Shown: positions 1 to 8,956, counted from the first letter of the stretch. The stretch: 64,000 nucleotides of DNA from Leptospira selangorensis (GCF_004769405.1 NZ_RQES01000001.1:186001-250000), one strand, 5' to 3'. Made by a program: numbers and translations. Notes: generated by a model not told the origin, from the sequence alone.

Positions 1-1
1 G

Positions 2-1333
2 GCCCAGATCTATCTTCTGGATTTTTATGTTTCTATAGTTGGATTAAAACCTTCTTTATTCGGTTTGGCTATGCTTATCGCGATTTTATGGGATGCGATC
101 AGTGATCCTATTATGGGATATATCTCGGATCGAACCGGTTTCACAAATGGAAGAAGAAGGCCCTATATTTTAATCGGTGGATTTTTGCTTGGGTTAGGGA
201 CTACCTTTCTTTTCTCTCCTCCCGAGTTAGAAACACAGGGTCTTAAGTTTTTATATCTAGTAATCGCTTATTTTCTCACGAATACGTTTATGACAATGAT
301 CGCAGTTCCTCATATTAGTTTGGGAGGTGAGATCAGTCATACACCTGGAGAAAGGAATAAAGTTTTCGGTTGGAGATTATTTTTTGCGAATATAGGTCTT
401 TTAGCTGGGTTACTTCTTCCTGCGATTTGGGTTTCTTTAGGAAAAGATGGATTTAGTTCCAGGAGTTTTTCTTCCGCGAGTATTTGGGTTATATTATGCT
501 TTGTATCTTATTTTTCTTACACTTTTACTAAGGGCAAAGATTTCCCTTACCAAAGATCCGGTCCAAAATCGAATTCTGTAGGAGAAAATATTTTATCCTT
601 TTTGAAATCGGCCGGATTCATATTAAAAAACCGTTATTTTCTTCCTTTACTCTTTGCATTTATAGTGGCGACTGCTGCAAGAACTCTAAATTCTTCCTTA
701 GGGCTTTTGTATTATAAGGAAAGGTTATTATTAGAAGACTCTCAAGTGGTGGTACGTATCCTTCTTCCTTTCGTATTTTTTCTTACAATATCTATTCCGC
801 TATGGGTATATTTAGCGAAAAGATTCGGCAAAAAACTACCTGCGTTTTGGGGAAGTTTTTTGTTGGGAGTTATGACGATCATCTTGTATCCGATCTTGCC
901 CCAAGGATCATACGAGACTCCGTTGATAGCAGCATTTTTGGGAGGAATATTTGCAGGATCCATTCTTCTTTTCGATTCCTTAGTGGCGGATGTAGTGGAT
1001 TATGATGAACTTCTCACTGGAGAAAAGAGAGAAGGTGCCTATTTCGGATTTTGGAAGATGGCGACCAAGATCATCCGTGCGATCGGTTTTGCATTTTTAG
1101 GATTTCTATTGGAAACAATCGGTTACAAAGCAGGAGCACAAACACAGGACCCTGAGCTTGGCTGGAGATTAACTTTGATATTCGGGCCTATTGTTGGAAG
1201 TTTATTCGTTCTAGCTTCTTTGATCTTTACTAGAATGGGTCTGACTTCAGAAGTTCATGCAAAAATACAGGAACTTCTATCAAGAAAAAAGAATATTCAA
1301 AAAAGAAGAAGTTCCGGCACTCCGGCCGGATAA
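2..1333 (+). CDS. GPH-family sugar:cation symporter (MFS), 5' end outside window
   Basis: Inner-membrane secondary transporter of the glycoside-pentoside-hexuronide:cation symporter branch of the major facilitator superfamily. The reading frame is open to base 2, and codons before the ATG at 65 encode a plausible first helix, so the gene starts upstream of the window and the ATG at 65 is internal. The family signature is visible just after it: D-P-I-M-G-Y-I-S-D-R-T followed by G-R-R-R-P-Y, a cytoplasmic loop motif of MelB-like proteins. About ten further hydrophobic segments follow, and the tail is basic. It converges on the recombinase gene with only 4 bases between stops. The substrate cannot be read from the sequence. 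Confidence 0.85.
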   Translation, partial: AQIYLLDFYVSIVGLKPSLFGLAMLIAILWDAISDPIMGYISDRTGFTNGRRRPYILIGGFLLGLGTTFLFSPPELETQGLKFLYLVIAYFLTNTFMTMIAVPHISLGGEISHTPGERNKVFGWRLFFANIGLLAGLLLPAIWVSLGKDGFSSRSFSSASIWVILCFVSYFSYTFTKGKDFPYQRSGPKSNSVGENILSFLKSAGFILKNRYFLPLLFAFIVATAARTLNSSLGLLYYKERLLLEDSQVVVRILLPFVFFLTISIPLWVYLAKRFGKKLPAFWGSFLLGVMTIILYPILPQGSYETPLIAAFLGGIFAGSILLFDSLVADVVDYDELLTGEKREGAYFGFWKMATKIIRAIGFAFLGFLLETIGYKAGAQTQDPELGWRLTLIFGPIVGSLFVLASLIFTRMGLTSEVHAKIQELLSRKKNIQKRRSSGTPAG

Positions 1334-1337
1334 GTCT

Positions 1338-2231
1338 TTAATACTTGTACTTCTTCTTAATTTCTTTTAAAGCGTCTTGGATATGTTTTTGTCTGACCTG
1401 AGGCCTTAGGTTCTTACGGATCGGAAGATAACTTTCCGTGGTCGCAAGGCTTTTATGACCTAAAAACTCTCTGATATCTTCTAAACTTTTACCTTCCGCC
1501 AATTGGTGGATTGCTCTACTATGTCTGAGAGTGAACAAGGTGACTTGGGCTTTGATCCCTGCATACTTTGCAAGATCCCCGACTAAACGTTCTACGTTTC
1601 TGGAAGTCAAATGAGTTCCTTGGTATTTACCCGGGAACAAATAAGAACTTTTTTCGGTTCCAACTTCCTTTTCGAACTTCTTCAAGATCTTTTGTAATTC
1701 TCCATCCATCAAAACCGTTCTGTTTTGAGTAGGGATAGGAGAGTCCACTTTGATCGACTTTTTAGAAAGATCGAATTGTCCCCATTTCAAACGAATGATC
1801 TCTCCCACTCGCAAGCCTGCATAATAGGCTAACGCGCAGAGAAGATGGGATCTAGGAGACTCAGATGCGGTCTCCAAAAGAAGTGAAATCTCTTTTTGGT
1901 TGAGGACCTTAGGGGTTTTATATTCCCTTGCAGGTCTTCTGAAGTCTTCGAATACGTTCATATCCAGAACTTCTTCAAAAAACATTTTTAAAGAACTGAT
2001 GTTTATCTGGATTGTGGAAGAGGAAACCTTCTTCTTCCTTAAATATTCTATGTACTTTTCGATATCCTTTGTAACTACTTTTTCCGCGGGTTTGTCCGCG
2101 AACAAAAGAAAGTCCAAATTATATCTTAGGTAAGTGTATTCGGTCGCCTTTTTATAATTTCTTTGCCGAATTACCTTTACTAGTTTCTCGAAGGAAGACT
2201 TATTCTTCTTCGGGACCTCCGTATCTATCAT
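1338..2231 (-). CDS. Xer-like tyrosine recombinase/integrase with a substituted box II histidine
   Basis: A 297-residue site-specific recombinase of XerC/XerD size. The N-terminal half is a SAM-like core-binding domain (about residues 10-95) and the C-terminal half is the catalytic domain. Visible catalytic elements are Arg I in G-L-R-V-G-E-I, Arg II in T-L-R-H-S, the late His in L-G-H-K-S-L and the nucleophilic Tyr in T-T-E-S-Y. The usual H-x-L-R-H box II reads F-T-L-R-H here, so the first His is Phe (TTC codon). There are no phage or transposon neighbours. An AGAGG ribosome site precedes the ATG. It may be a housekeeping chromosome-dimer recombinase or a standalone integrase; the sequence alone does not decide. 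Confidence 0.85.
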   Translation of the reverse strand: MIDTEVPKKNKSSFEKLVKVIRQRNYKKATEYTYLRYNLDFLLFADKPAEKVVTKDIEKYIEYLRKKKVSSSTIQINISSLKMFFEEVLDMNVFEDFRRPAREYKTPKVLNQKEISLLLETASESPRSHLLCALAYYAGLRVGEIIRLKWGQFDLSKKSIKVDSPIPTQNRTVLMDGELQKILKKFEKEVGTEKSSYLFPGKYQGTHLTSRNVERLVGDLAKYAGIKAQVTLFTLRHSRAIHQLAEGKSLEDIREFLGHKSLATTESYLPIRKNLRPQVRQKHIQDALKEIKKKYKY

Positions 2232-2308
2232 CTCGGACCTCTAGTGCTAACTGTATCATTTTTATATTTTGTTTATCCGGATGTTCTAAAAGTCCAAATA
2301 TCGCGATT

Positions 2309-2324
2309 TGTTGGAGTTCCAACA
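2309..2324. repeat. Palindrome TGTTGGA-GT-TCCAACA
   Basis: Seven-base perfect inverted arms around a GT centre. A further GCGA/TCGC pair extends the stem outward across a two-base bulge (2303-2328). It belongs to a family of similar palindromes in intergenic DNA of this window (4495, 11805, 11938, 56711). It lies upstream of the recombinase gene. Confidence 0.6.
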
Positions 2325-2400
2325 TCGCATTTGAACTATTTAGAATAATATTTTTGTTATCCGGTTATAACGAAGATTCTAATTTCATTAGAAAGTCGTA

Positions 2401-2428
2401 AAGATATTTATGATTTTCATAATATCTT
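2401..2428. repeat. AT-rich imperfect palindrome upstream of the recombinase gene
   Basis: A 13-base arm beginning AAGATATTTATGA is followed by TTT and a 12-base arm TCATAATATCTT, which is the reverse complement of the first apart from one missing base. It lies about 170 bases upstream of the recombinase start and downstream of aroK. It could be a protein-binding site or an AT-rich hairpin. The inner half-sites run opposite to the polarity of classical dif sites, so I do not call it dif. Confidence 0.4.
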
Positions 2429-2450
2429 ATAAATTTGGACGTTTAAGGAA

Positions 2451-2465
2451 AGGGCAGAACGCCCT
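2451..2465 (-). terminator. Possible terminator of the cheD-HDOD-aroK operon
   Basis: Read on the minus strand, just past the aroK stop, AGGGC and GCCCT form a 5-bp stem with a 5-base loop followed by TTCCTT. The stem is short and the T-run imperfect, so this is a weak call. Confidence 0.35.
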
Positions 2466-2472
2466 ATTTGTA

Positions 2473-3012
2473 TTAGGCCCAGCCGGATCTGCGTAGGATT
2501 TCCTCGCAAACTTCTTCAGTACTGCGGTCATCTAAGGCAATCTGGATATCTGAATGAGCTCTGTACTGAGGTAGCCTGGATTCCAAAATTGTTTTATAAG
2601 AAAGAACGCTACTTAAAGGAGGACGAGTGGGATCATTCTGGATTTTTTCCACCAAGTATTCGGATTTTCTGGAAAGAGAGATCACAAATGCGGTTTCTTT
2701 CAGTATATTCGTCTTTCTTTCACTTACAATCTCCTTACCTGATTCGTCTTGGTCGAATAAGATCCCACCACCGCAATCCAAGATCAGATTTTGAGAACTT
2801 GAAACTTGTTTTAAGATTTGGAATTCTAGGTCACGGAAAGGTTTCCAATTTCCTGAATGTGATTTTACGAAGTCTGGAATAGACACTCCACCTGTCAGGT
2901 AGACAGCTATCATGTCTGTAGAGATTACCGGTTTGCCGGTGAGTTTGGAAAGTTTACGGGAGATTTTAGATTTTCCGACACCTCGAGGGCCGATCAGGGC
3001 GATGTTTTTCAA
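2473..3012 (-). CDS. aroK: Shikimate kinase
   Basis: Phosphorylates shikimate at the 3-hydroxyl using ATP, the fifth step of the chorismate pathway for aromatic amino acids and, here, menaquinone. The 179-residue length is typical. The Walker A loop G-P-R-G-V-G-K-S is at residues 8-15, a shikimate-binding Asp lies in S-T-D-M near residue 33, F-R-D-L-E follows in the substrate lid region, D-C-G-G-G near residue 82 is the glycine-rich substrate motif, and R-P-P-L near 130 is the LID arginine motif. Its start overlaps the stop of the HDOD gene by 4 bases, so it is translationally coupled as the last gene of a cheD-HDOD-aroK operon. Confidence 0.92.
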   Translation of the reverse strand: MKNIALIGPRGVGKSKISRKLSKLTGKPVISTDMIAVYLTGGVSIPDFVKSHSGNWKPFRDLEFQILKQVSSSQNLILDCGGGILFDQDESGKEIVSERKTNILKETAFVISLSRKSEYLVEKIQNDPTRPPLSSVLSYKTILESRLPQYRAHSDIQIALDDRSTEEVCEEILRRSGWA

Positions 3013-3860
3013 ACCGAGATCAACTCTTCGATATGTTTAGCCATCTCCGGTAAAAGAGTGTAGTACATTTGCAGATCTCCCTCTGTCACACCTACGTTTT
3101 GTAAGGCTTTAGAAGAGAGTGGAATTTTCAAACCGCCTATGTCAATTCCCATTCCACCTAGGATCACGATACAATTTGCGATATGTATGGTAGAAACTAA
3201 TTCGGGGAACTGAGTGGCCTTTTCAGGTTCGGTATAATATCTGGCTACTTCTATCAATTCCTCAGGAAAATTCCATTTTGCTAAAAGTTTTGCCCCTGCT
3301 TCCTGGTGAGTGTATCCGAAAAACTTAGCTTCCAAGTCTGTATAAGGTCCTTGGTAGGTTTGTAATTCGGTTCTGAATTGCATGAGTATTGTAGGAAAGA
3401 AATCAGCGAGTATTACTTTTCCGATATTATGAAGAAGTCCCGCAGTAAATACTACGTCCTTATCTACTTTTAGTTTTTTCTGGACCGCGATCCTTTTTGC
3501 AAGTTCAGCCACGATCAAAGAGTGGATCCAGTTGGATTCTCCATCTACCTGATAACCTTTCAGTTCTTTTTTTAGAATACCTTTGGTTTCGTTTAGAAGA
3601 ATGATTTCCTGCACCGTTTTAATTCCAAGAGTCATCAAGGATTCTTGTACGGTTTTTACGGGTTTAGCAGGACGGAAATATGCAGAGTTGGAAAGTTTGA
3701 TCACTGCGGCTGTAAGTCCAGGATCTTTAGAAATTTCCTTGGCAAGGTCTGCGATTACTACATCCGGTTTTCCTGCCATCTCCATTACTTTACTTACTAC
3801 GGAGGAGATTTTAGGAAGCTGGGCTTCGTTTTCAAAAAGTTGATCTATCTTTTCTTTCAT
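3009..3860 (-). CDS. HDOD-domain signalling protein
   Basis: A 283-residue cytoplasmic protein made almost entirely of one HDOD domain, a catalytically degenerate relative of HD phosphohydrolases often found with chemotaxis and second-messenger genes. The N-terminal block L-P-K-I-S-S-V-V and then [17 protein letters not shown] is the standard HDOD opening, and L-L-H-N-I-G-K-V marks the modified HD position (Asn in place of Asp). It sits 4 bases downstream of cheD and overlaps aroK by 4 bases. Its partner is not evident. The proximity to cheD makes a role in chemotaxis or motility signalling likely, but this is inferred. Confidence 0.88.
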   Translation of the reverse strand: MKEKIDQLFENEAQLPKISSVVSKVMEMAGKPDVVIADLAKEISKDPGLTAAVIKLSNSAYFRPAKPVKTVQESLMTLGIKTVQEIILLNETKGILKKELKGYQVDGESNWIHSLIVAELAKRIAVQKKLKVDKDVVFTAGLLHNIGKVILADFFPTILMQFRTELQTYQGPYTDLEAKFFGYTHQEAGAKLLAKWNFPEELIEVARYYTEPEKATQFPELVSTIHIANCIVILGGMGIDIGGLKIPLSSKALQNVGVTEGDLQMYYTLLPEMAKHIEELISV

Positions 3861-3864
3861 TCCG

Positions 3865-4371
3865 TTACCTGACCTTATAAAGGTACTTTTCGAATCCGCC
3901 CTTCTTTAGAAGGATCCTGCCATCATCCAAATAGAGACTGATCGTCCTGCCTTCATGGCCACCGACGTCTTCCACTAGTAACGTTATTTTTTCTTTATCT
4001 AAAAATTCTTTTGCGACACTTACGTTCAAGTCACCGATGTTCTGCAGGAAACTTGAGTTCATTCCTTTGAACATGGAAGCTCCTCCGAATAGACGAGCGT
4101 AATATTCTCCCTTACTGCAACCTAGCTCCGTCATTCTTTTTACCAATTCCGGAAGAGCGGTGTCCGCGTACTTGTGAGGGTTTTTAGCTGAATCTTTTCC
4201 GGAGGGGTCTTTGGCCAGCATGATATGGGCCATAGCTCCTACCTTCTTTTCCGGAGAATAAAAAACGACCCCGATACAGGAACCTAATGTGGTGCGGATC
4301 ATGGAAGGGGACTGGCCTCCTTGGATATCCGCGATCCCGACGTTTATAGTTTTTACGTCTTTATTGAGCAT
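3865..4371 (-). CDS. cheD: Chemoreceptor glutamine deamidase CheD
   Basis: CheD deamidates glutamines on methyl-accepting chemotaxis proteins and can bind CheC to tune adaptation. The protein has 168 residues, the usual length. The catalytic Cys lies in T-L-G-S-C-I-G-V (about residue 32), followed by the conserved His in G-A-M-A-H-I-M-L and by the glycine-rich F-G-G-A-S-M segment. It is the first gene of the operon with the HDOD protein and aroK. No other che gene is present in the window, so its receptor partners are encoded elsewhere. Confidence 0.93.
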   Translation of the reverse strand: MLNKDVKTINVGIADIQGGQSPSMIRTTLGSCIGVVFYSPEKKVGAMAHIMLAKDPSGKDSAKNPHKYADTALPELVKRMTELGCSKGEYYARLFGGASMFKGMNSSFLQNIGDLNVSVAKEFLDKEKITLLVEDVGGHEGRTISLYLDDGRILLKKGGFEKYLYKVR

Positions 4372-4494
4372 ACTTTCTGTCAGTAATAACCGGGTAGTAT
4401 TTTAGGATCATCCAAGTTCCTTCAAATCTTTTTTCCTAGAAATTTTTCCGGACCGGAATCGAATTATGTGACGATTTAACATTCTAAAAATCTC

Positions 4495-4508
4495 GTGGGA
4501 ATTCCCAC
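4495..4508. repeat. Perfect palindrome GTGGGAATTCCCAC
   Basis: A 14-base perfect palindrome in the divergent intergenic region between cheD and the TraB-family gene. It matches the GTNGGA-NN-TCCNAC pattern of the palindrome family in this window, with a G-C pair where other copies have A-T or T-A. Confidence 0.6.
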
Positions 4509-4582
4509 TCTTTTTGGAAAAATAGAGTTTCATATCATCCTGCTTAAAGGAAACTGTATGTAAAGAAAGGAAATCGACCCTC

Positions 4583-5779
4583 TTGCAAACAATCGCCTCC
4601 TCAGAACCGATCCGCACCTTGGAATTAAACGGTTCCCAGATCACTATTTTGGGAACGGCTCATATCAGCCAAAAAAGTATAGATGAAGTTTCCAGAATTA
4701 TCCAAGAAGAAAAACCGGACACGGTCTGTGTGGAACTTTGTGCTTCCAGAATGAGATCCGTTCAGGATCCGGATCATTGGAAAAAATTAGATATTTTCAA
4801 AGTGTTTAAGGAAAGAAAGATGTGGCTCCTTCTTTCCAGCCTAATCCTTTCTTCTTTTCAGAAAAAGTTAGGCTACGGAAACATTCGTCCCGGTGACGAA
4901 ATGAGAAAAGCGATTGAAGAAGGAAATAAGATCCACGCTAAGATCGTACCGGTTGACCGCGAGATCTCCACTACTCTAAAAAGAGCATGGTGGAATGTGG
5001 GCTTCTGGAGTAGGATGATGTTATTTTCCACTTTGGTAAGTTCGCTTATCGTTAAGGAAGAGATCTCTCCTGAAAAAATAGAAGAGATGAAATCTGACGA
5101 TGTTCTTAAGGATCTATTTTCCCAACTTCCTTCCAGATACCAATCCGTTAAAAATGTGATTATAGACGAAAGAGACGCCTACCTAGCGCAAAGGATCAGA
5201 CAACAAGCAGCAGTAGGTAAGAAAATTTTCGCAGTAGTAGGTGCTGGGCATTTAGAAGGTATCGTAAAACATATCGTAGAAGATAAGGATATCGATCATT
5301 TGGATGTCCAACCTGTAAAAGGTTTCTGGGATAGAGTCCGACCTTTATTATTTCCTGCGATCATTATCTCTGCATTCACTGCACTTTATTGGTTCGGTGG
5401 AAAAGAAGAAGGCCAGGAATTTTTAATCAGATGGATCTTGGTTAAGGGAACACTTGCTGCAATCGGTGCGATCATCGCACTTGCACATCCGGTTTCCATT
5501 CTTCTTGCATTTATCGCAGCTCCAATCGGGAATTTTAATCCGATCATCAAGCCGGGTTGGGTAGCGGCTTTATCCGAATCCTGGTTTAGAAAACCATTGG
5601 TGGAAGATTTCGAAAAATTGGGAGAAGATACCGAAACTTTCAGCGGATATTGGAAAAATAAAGTAACTCGTATCTTTTTAGTATTTATGCTCCCTCAGAT
5701 CGGAAGCAGCATCGGAACATTTATAGTGTCTAAACAGATTTTTGATAAAATGTTAAAATTTGTAGGCGCTTTTTTCTAA
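4583..5779 (+). CDS. TraB/PrgY-family membrane protein
   Basis: A 398-residue TraB-family protein. The N-terminal soluble domain (about 1-245) carries the family features: I-L-G-T-A-H-I-S near residue 19, the Glu-containing T-V-C-V-E-L-C segment, and V-V-G-A-G-H-L-E-G-I near residue 215. Three or four hydrophobic segments follow in the C-terminal third. Relatives include PrgY, which restrains peptide pheromone production in enterococci, and distant GumN/TIKI proteins that are metallopeptidase-like; the substrate here is unknown. The frame has no ATG before the first conserved block, so TTG at 4583 is the likely start, with AAGAAAGG upstream. It is transcribed away from cheD. Confidence 0.82.
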   Translation: MQTIASSEPIRTLELNGSQITILGTAHISQKSIDEVSRIIQEEKPDTVCVELCASRMRSVQDPDHWKKLDIFKVFKERKMWLLLSSLILSSFQKKLGYGNIRPGDEMRKAIEEGNKIHAKIVPVDREISTTLKRAWWNVGFWSRMMLFSTLVSSLIVKEEISPEKIEEMKSDDVLKDLFSQLPSRYQSVKNVIIDERDAYLAQRIRQQAAVGKKIFAVVGAGHLEGIVKHIVEDKDIDHLDVQPVKGFWDRVRPLLFPAIIISAFTALYWFGGKEEGQEFLIRWILVKGTLAAIGAIIALAHPVSILLAFIAAPIGNFNPIIKPGWVAALSESWFRKPLVEDFEKLGEDTETFSGYWKNKVTRIFLVFMLPQIGSSIGTFIVSKQIFDKMLKFVGAFF

Positions 5780-5802
5780 AATTTGCATACGATTTGTAGC
5801 CC

Positions 5803-7941
5803 ATGCGAAAGGAAATCAAGACTCGATCTATAATCTTCTCTAGTTTTCTTTTGATGATCTTCTCTTTTCCAATTTGGGGAGAAGGTCCGGTCTATGAAAA
5901 AAAAGACCGATTCTTCTTGGAAGAGAAGATGGATGGCTCTTCTCTTCTTCCTTATCTTTCCGTTTACCAAGACGAGACCGGTAAAAAGTCTTTCAAAGAA
6001 GTATTAAAAATATTCGACCAAGGTGGGTCGGAGAAAATTTTCCAAAACAGTTTAGGATATTCTAAATCTGCGATCTGGGTTCGTCTTCGCACGGAGAACC
6101 AAACCGAAAAACTTGTAGATTGGATCTTAGAAATAGATTATGCCCTTTTAGATTTTGTGGATCTTTATGCAGGGAGAGCCTCCGATTCCGCGGTCAATCA
6201 TTCAGGAGATCTAAGGGAATTCGGCACTCGTCCTATTGATCATAGAAATTTTGCTTATCCTTTTTCGGATGAGCCCGGTTCCAAAAGAGAGATCTATTTT
6301 AGGATCGCAAGTTCTAGTTCTGTTCTGCTACCTTTTTTGGCATTTTCCAAAAATGAATTTATAGAACATACATCCACAGAACAGCTCGCGCTCGGGTTGT
6401 ATTACGGCTCCATGTTGATCATGGTGGTTTATAATCTATTTCTGTTATTTTCCACCAAAGATAAAAGTTATCTATATTATGTTATTTATATATTAACTTA
6501 TATACTCTTTCAGTTTACATTGAACGGACTCTCTTTCCAATATTTGTGGAGAAGTTCCGTTTTGTGGGCGAATTACAGTCTGCCGTTTTCCATTTTTTCG
6601 GTGATCTTGACTGCAGGAGCATTCAGTAGATCCTTTTTGAATGCTCCTGAATATACTCCTAAAACCTCCAAATTGTATTATCTACTTTTTGCTCTCAGTT
6701 TTGCGGGAATGATCTCCACATTATTCATTTGGGAATATAGAACTGCGATCATGAGCAGTTTAGTTCTAATGTTCTTTACATTAGGATTTTTAATTTCCAA
6801 CGGGATCCAATGTTTGCTCGCAGGGAGAAGAGAGGCAAAATACTTCTTATTCGCTTGGTCTTCCTTTTTATTCTTCAGCTTTTTATTCGGCCTAAAATCT
6901 TTCGGGATACTTCCGAATAATTTTTTCACTTTGTGGGGAATACAAGTAGGTTCCGTGATGGAAGTAAGCCTTCTATCCTTGGGGCTCGCTGATAGGATCA
7001 AAAGATTATCCGATCAATTAAAACAAAGAGTAGAAGAACTCGGAAATATCCGGAACTACGCAGAAGAGTCGGAAGCAAAATACAGAAGTTTATTCGAAGT
7101 AGAAGAGGACTTCCTATTTTCCCTAGACCAAAACTGGAATATTCTCGCAGCGAACAGATCGGTCTCAAAACATATAGGATTCAAACCGCAAGAAGTGATC
7201 GGCAAAAACTTTATGGAGCTGATCTATAAGGCGGGAGAATTACAAGACGCATACAAGAAACTATATGTATTAGAAAAATTGGAAGAACTTGCATCTGAAG
7301 GAAAACCTGTTCGATTCTTAGGGGAATTCCTACAAAAATATTTAAGAGAACCTAAAGAGTTGCAGGTCCAATTCCAGATCTTGGAATATGAGGGTCAAAG
7401 AGAAATTTTGGGAAGAGCGTTCGAGCCTGACCAAGACTTAATGTCTCGGTATGTGGATGACGAGAAAACAGTTTACACCGCGAATAATTATCTGCAAAAC
7501 GCAGAACTTTTAAGCCAAAGAATGACTGCAAATTTATACAGATTTGTGGACCCAAGCTCGATTACTGCGATGAGAAATTGTCTTAGAGAGATGATCATCA
7601 ATGCGATTGAACATGGGAATCTAAACATCAGTTTTGAAGAAAAAACCAGGGCAATGTCGGAAGGAAATTATTTCAGATTCGTTCAGGAAAGGCAAAAAGA
7701 CCCTTATTATAAATCCAAAAAAGTAAAAGTGGAATATTCTCTTTCCAGAGACAGGATAGGTATCAGGATCACCGACGAAGGAAAAGGATTCAACCATGCT
7801 AGATTGCAAAAAAGTAGTATGGAAAAACTGAATTCGGAAGGGATCACTCATGGAAGAGGACTTACACTTACTTTAGCAACATTCGATCTGGTGAAATTTA
7901 ATAGCACCGGAAACCAAGTTACATTAGTTAAATATTTTTAA
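5803..7941 (+). CDS. 7TMR-DISM sensor with PAS and RsbW-like ATPase domains
   Basis: A 712-residue membrane signalling protein. After a signal peptide (about 1-28) comes an extracytoplasmic 7TMR-DISMED2-like beta domain (about 40-170), then seven hydrophobic helices (about 190-395), a short coiled coil (about 397-430), a PAS domain (about 430-550) and a C-terminal GHKL ATPase fold (about 570-712). The ATPase shows the N-box L-R-E-M-I-I-N-A-I-E-H-G-N and a G1-like D-E-G-K-G-F. No histidine-phosphotransfer H-box is visible between PAS and ATPase, so it resembles an RsbW/SpoIIAB-type anti-sigma or serine kinase output more than a classical histidine kinase. The lipoprotein gene begins 13 bases after its stop and is probably co-transcribed. 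Confidence 0.85.
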   Translation: MRKEIKTRSIIFSSFLLMIFSFPIWGEGPVYEKKDRFFLEEKMDGSSLLPYLSVYQDETGKKSFKEVLKIFDQGGSEKIFQNSLGYSKSAIWVRLRTENQTEKLVDWILEIDYALLDFVDLYAGRASDSAVNHSGDLREFGTRPIDHRNFAYPFSDEPGSKREIYFRIASSSSVLLPFLAFSKNEFIEHTSTEQLALGLYYGSMLIMVVYNLFLLFSTKDKSYLYYVIYILTYILFQFTLNGLSFQYLWRSSVLWANYSLPFSIFSVILTAGAFSRSFLNAPEYTPKTSKLYYLLFALSFAGMISTLFIWEYRTAIMSSLVLMFFTLGFLISNGIQCLLAGRREAKYFLFAWSSFLFFSFLFGLKSFGILPNNFFTLWGIQVGSVMEVSLLSLGLADRIKRLSDQLKQRVEELGNIRNYAEESEAKYRSLFEVEEDFLFSLDQNWNILAANRSVSKHIGFKPQEVIGKNFMELIYKAGELQDAYKKLYVLEKLEELASEGKPVRFLGEFLQKYLREPKELQVQFQILEYEGQREILGRAFEPDQDLMSRYVDDEKTVYTANNYLQNAELLSQRMTANLYRFVDPSSITAMRNCLREMIINAIEHGNLNISFEEKTRAMSEGNYFRFVQERQKDPYYKSKKVKVEYSLSRDRIGIRITDEGKGFNHARLQKSSMEKLNSEGITHGRGLTLTLATFDLVKFNSTGNQVTLVKYF

Positions 7942-7954
7942 TATAGGCGGGAAA

Positions 7955-8500
7955 ATGAAAATTCGGATCTTCCTATTTACAGTTATAATATTATTAGGCT
8001 CCTGCGTTTCTTCGGGAGAAGTTAAAAAGAAGGCGAAAGATCCGAATGCGGGAGTCGCAACTATAGCCTCCGAACTTAGATACCAATTTTTGTCTTCTCT
8101 CAAAGCGCAAGGTGGGAAACTTCCTGCAAGACTTGCTATAATGAATATAATCAACGAAGACGGCACTAATTCTCAGTTAGGAAGACTAGTCACTGATAGA
8201 CTCGGAAAAGAATTATTCGATCCTAAAACATTCCAATTATTGGAAAGAGATAGATTAAATCGTGTCATAGGAGAGCAGGATTTTCAAGCAAGCGGGTTAG
8301 TGCTAAATGATCAGATTGTTTCTATAGGTAAACTTGCCGGAGCGGAATATTTAGCTTTGGGTCAGTTGGTTTTCCAAGATCAGGAATTTTTACTGAATAT
8401 CAGGATCGTTTCGCTGGGCGGAGTGATCTGTGCCACTGCGGATATCGTGTTTGATTCGGATAACGAGACCTATTCCAAATATAAGGAATCCGTTAAATAA
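7955..8500 (+). CDS. FlgO/CsgG-like outer-membrane lipoprotein
   Basis: A 181-residue predicted lipoprotein: signal peptide with lipobox L-G-S-C (Cys at residue 17). The mature part contains the FlgO/CsgG-type block, in which an adenine-nucleotide-fold-like domain has T-D-R-L-G-K-E-L, then L-L-E-R-D-R-L-N-R-V and later G-K-L-A-G-A-E-Y-L-A-L-G. Such proteins sit at the periplasmic face of the outer membrane; FlgO supports flagellar stability in Vibrio, and CsgG forms a secretion channel. The C-terminal pore loops of CsgG are not evident, so FlgO-like is the better description. It lies directly behind the 7TMR-DISM sensor. Confidence 0.75.
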   Translation: MKIRIFLFTVIILLGSCVSSGEVKKKAKDPNAGVATIASELRYQFLSSLKAQGGKLPARLAIMNIINEDGTNSQLGRLVTDRLGKELFDPKTFQLLERDRLNRVIGEQDFQASGLVLNDQIVSIGKLAGAEYLALGQLVFQDQEFLLNIRIVSLGGVICATADIVFDSDNETYSKYKESVK

Positions 8501-8548
8501 GTAATTACTTGAAGAATACTTACTGGTTCTTAATCTGTCTGTAAGTTT

Positions 8549-8956
8549 ATGAAAGAAATCTTTCGTTTCCTGTTATTAGGCATTTTTCTTTTTTCCGTAA
8601 CCAATTTGTATTCGGAGGTGCCTAAACATTCCGACATGGACAAGACACTCCTTACCACTTGGAATAAGACTTTTCCGGTGCCTTATACGAAGATCCTAAA
8701 ACGAGATCTTGCCGAAAAAGGGGTCTTGTATTATAGAAAAAATTCTAAAAGATCTGTGTACATTTATTCTTATTCCGTGTTCCTTCCTCTGTATGCTGAG
8801 CAAAATGAGAAACCTGTAAAAAAGGATGATAACGGAAGGGAAGTAAAATTAAAACTGATCTATGATCCTTCTTCTAAAGACGAAAAATATACAATTGAAT
8901 TGGGTGAGTTTGACGAAATGTACGATGCGAAAGGAATTATAAGATGGATCCGATGA
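8549..8956 (+). CDS. Secreted protein of unknown function
   Basis: A 135-residue protein with an N-terminal signal peptide (hydrophobic core about 6-19, likely cleaved after Y-S near residue 23) and no lipobox Cys. The mature part is small, basic-acidic mixed and rich in Tyr and Lys, with no family I recognise. It ends 13 bases inside the start of the UDP-glucose pyrophosphorylase gene, so the two are likely translationally linked. Expected location is the periplasm. Confidence 0.65.
   Translation: MKEIFRFLLLGIFLFSVTNLYSEVPKHSDMDKTLLTTWNKTFPVPYTKILKRDLAEKGVLYYRKNSKRSVYIYSYSVFLPLYAEQNEKPVKKDDNGREVKLKLIYDPSSKDEKYTIELGEFDEMYDAKGIIRWIR

Noticed and set aside
2401..2428. dif site for chromosome dimer resolution
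   Set aside because: Length fits but the inner half-sites run opposite to known dif polarity; kept only as a palindrome.
4408..4644. 78-codon minus-strand frame between cheD and the TraB-family gene
   Set aside because: It overlaps the start of the TraB-family gene, has no signal or domain, and lies in the divergent promoter region.
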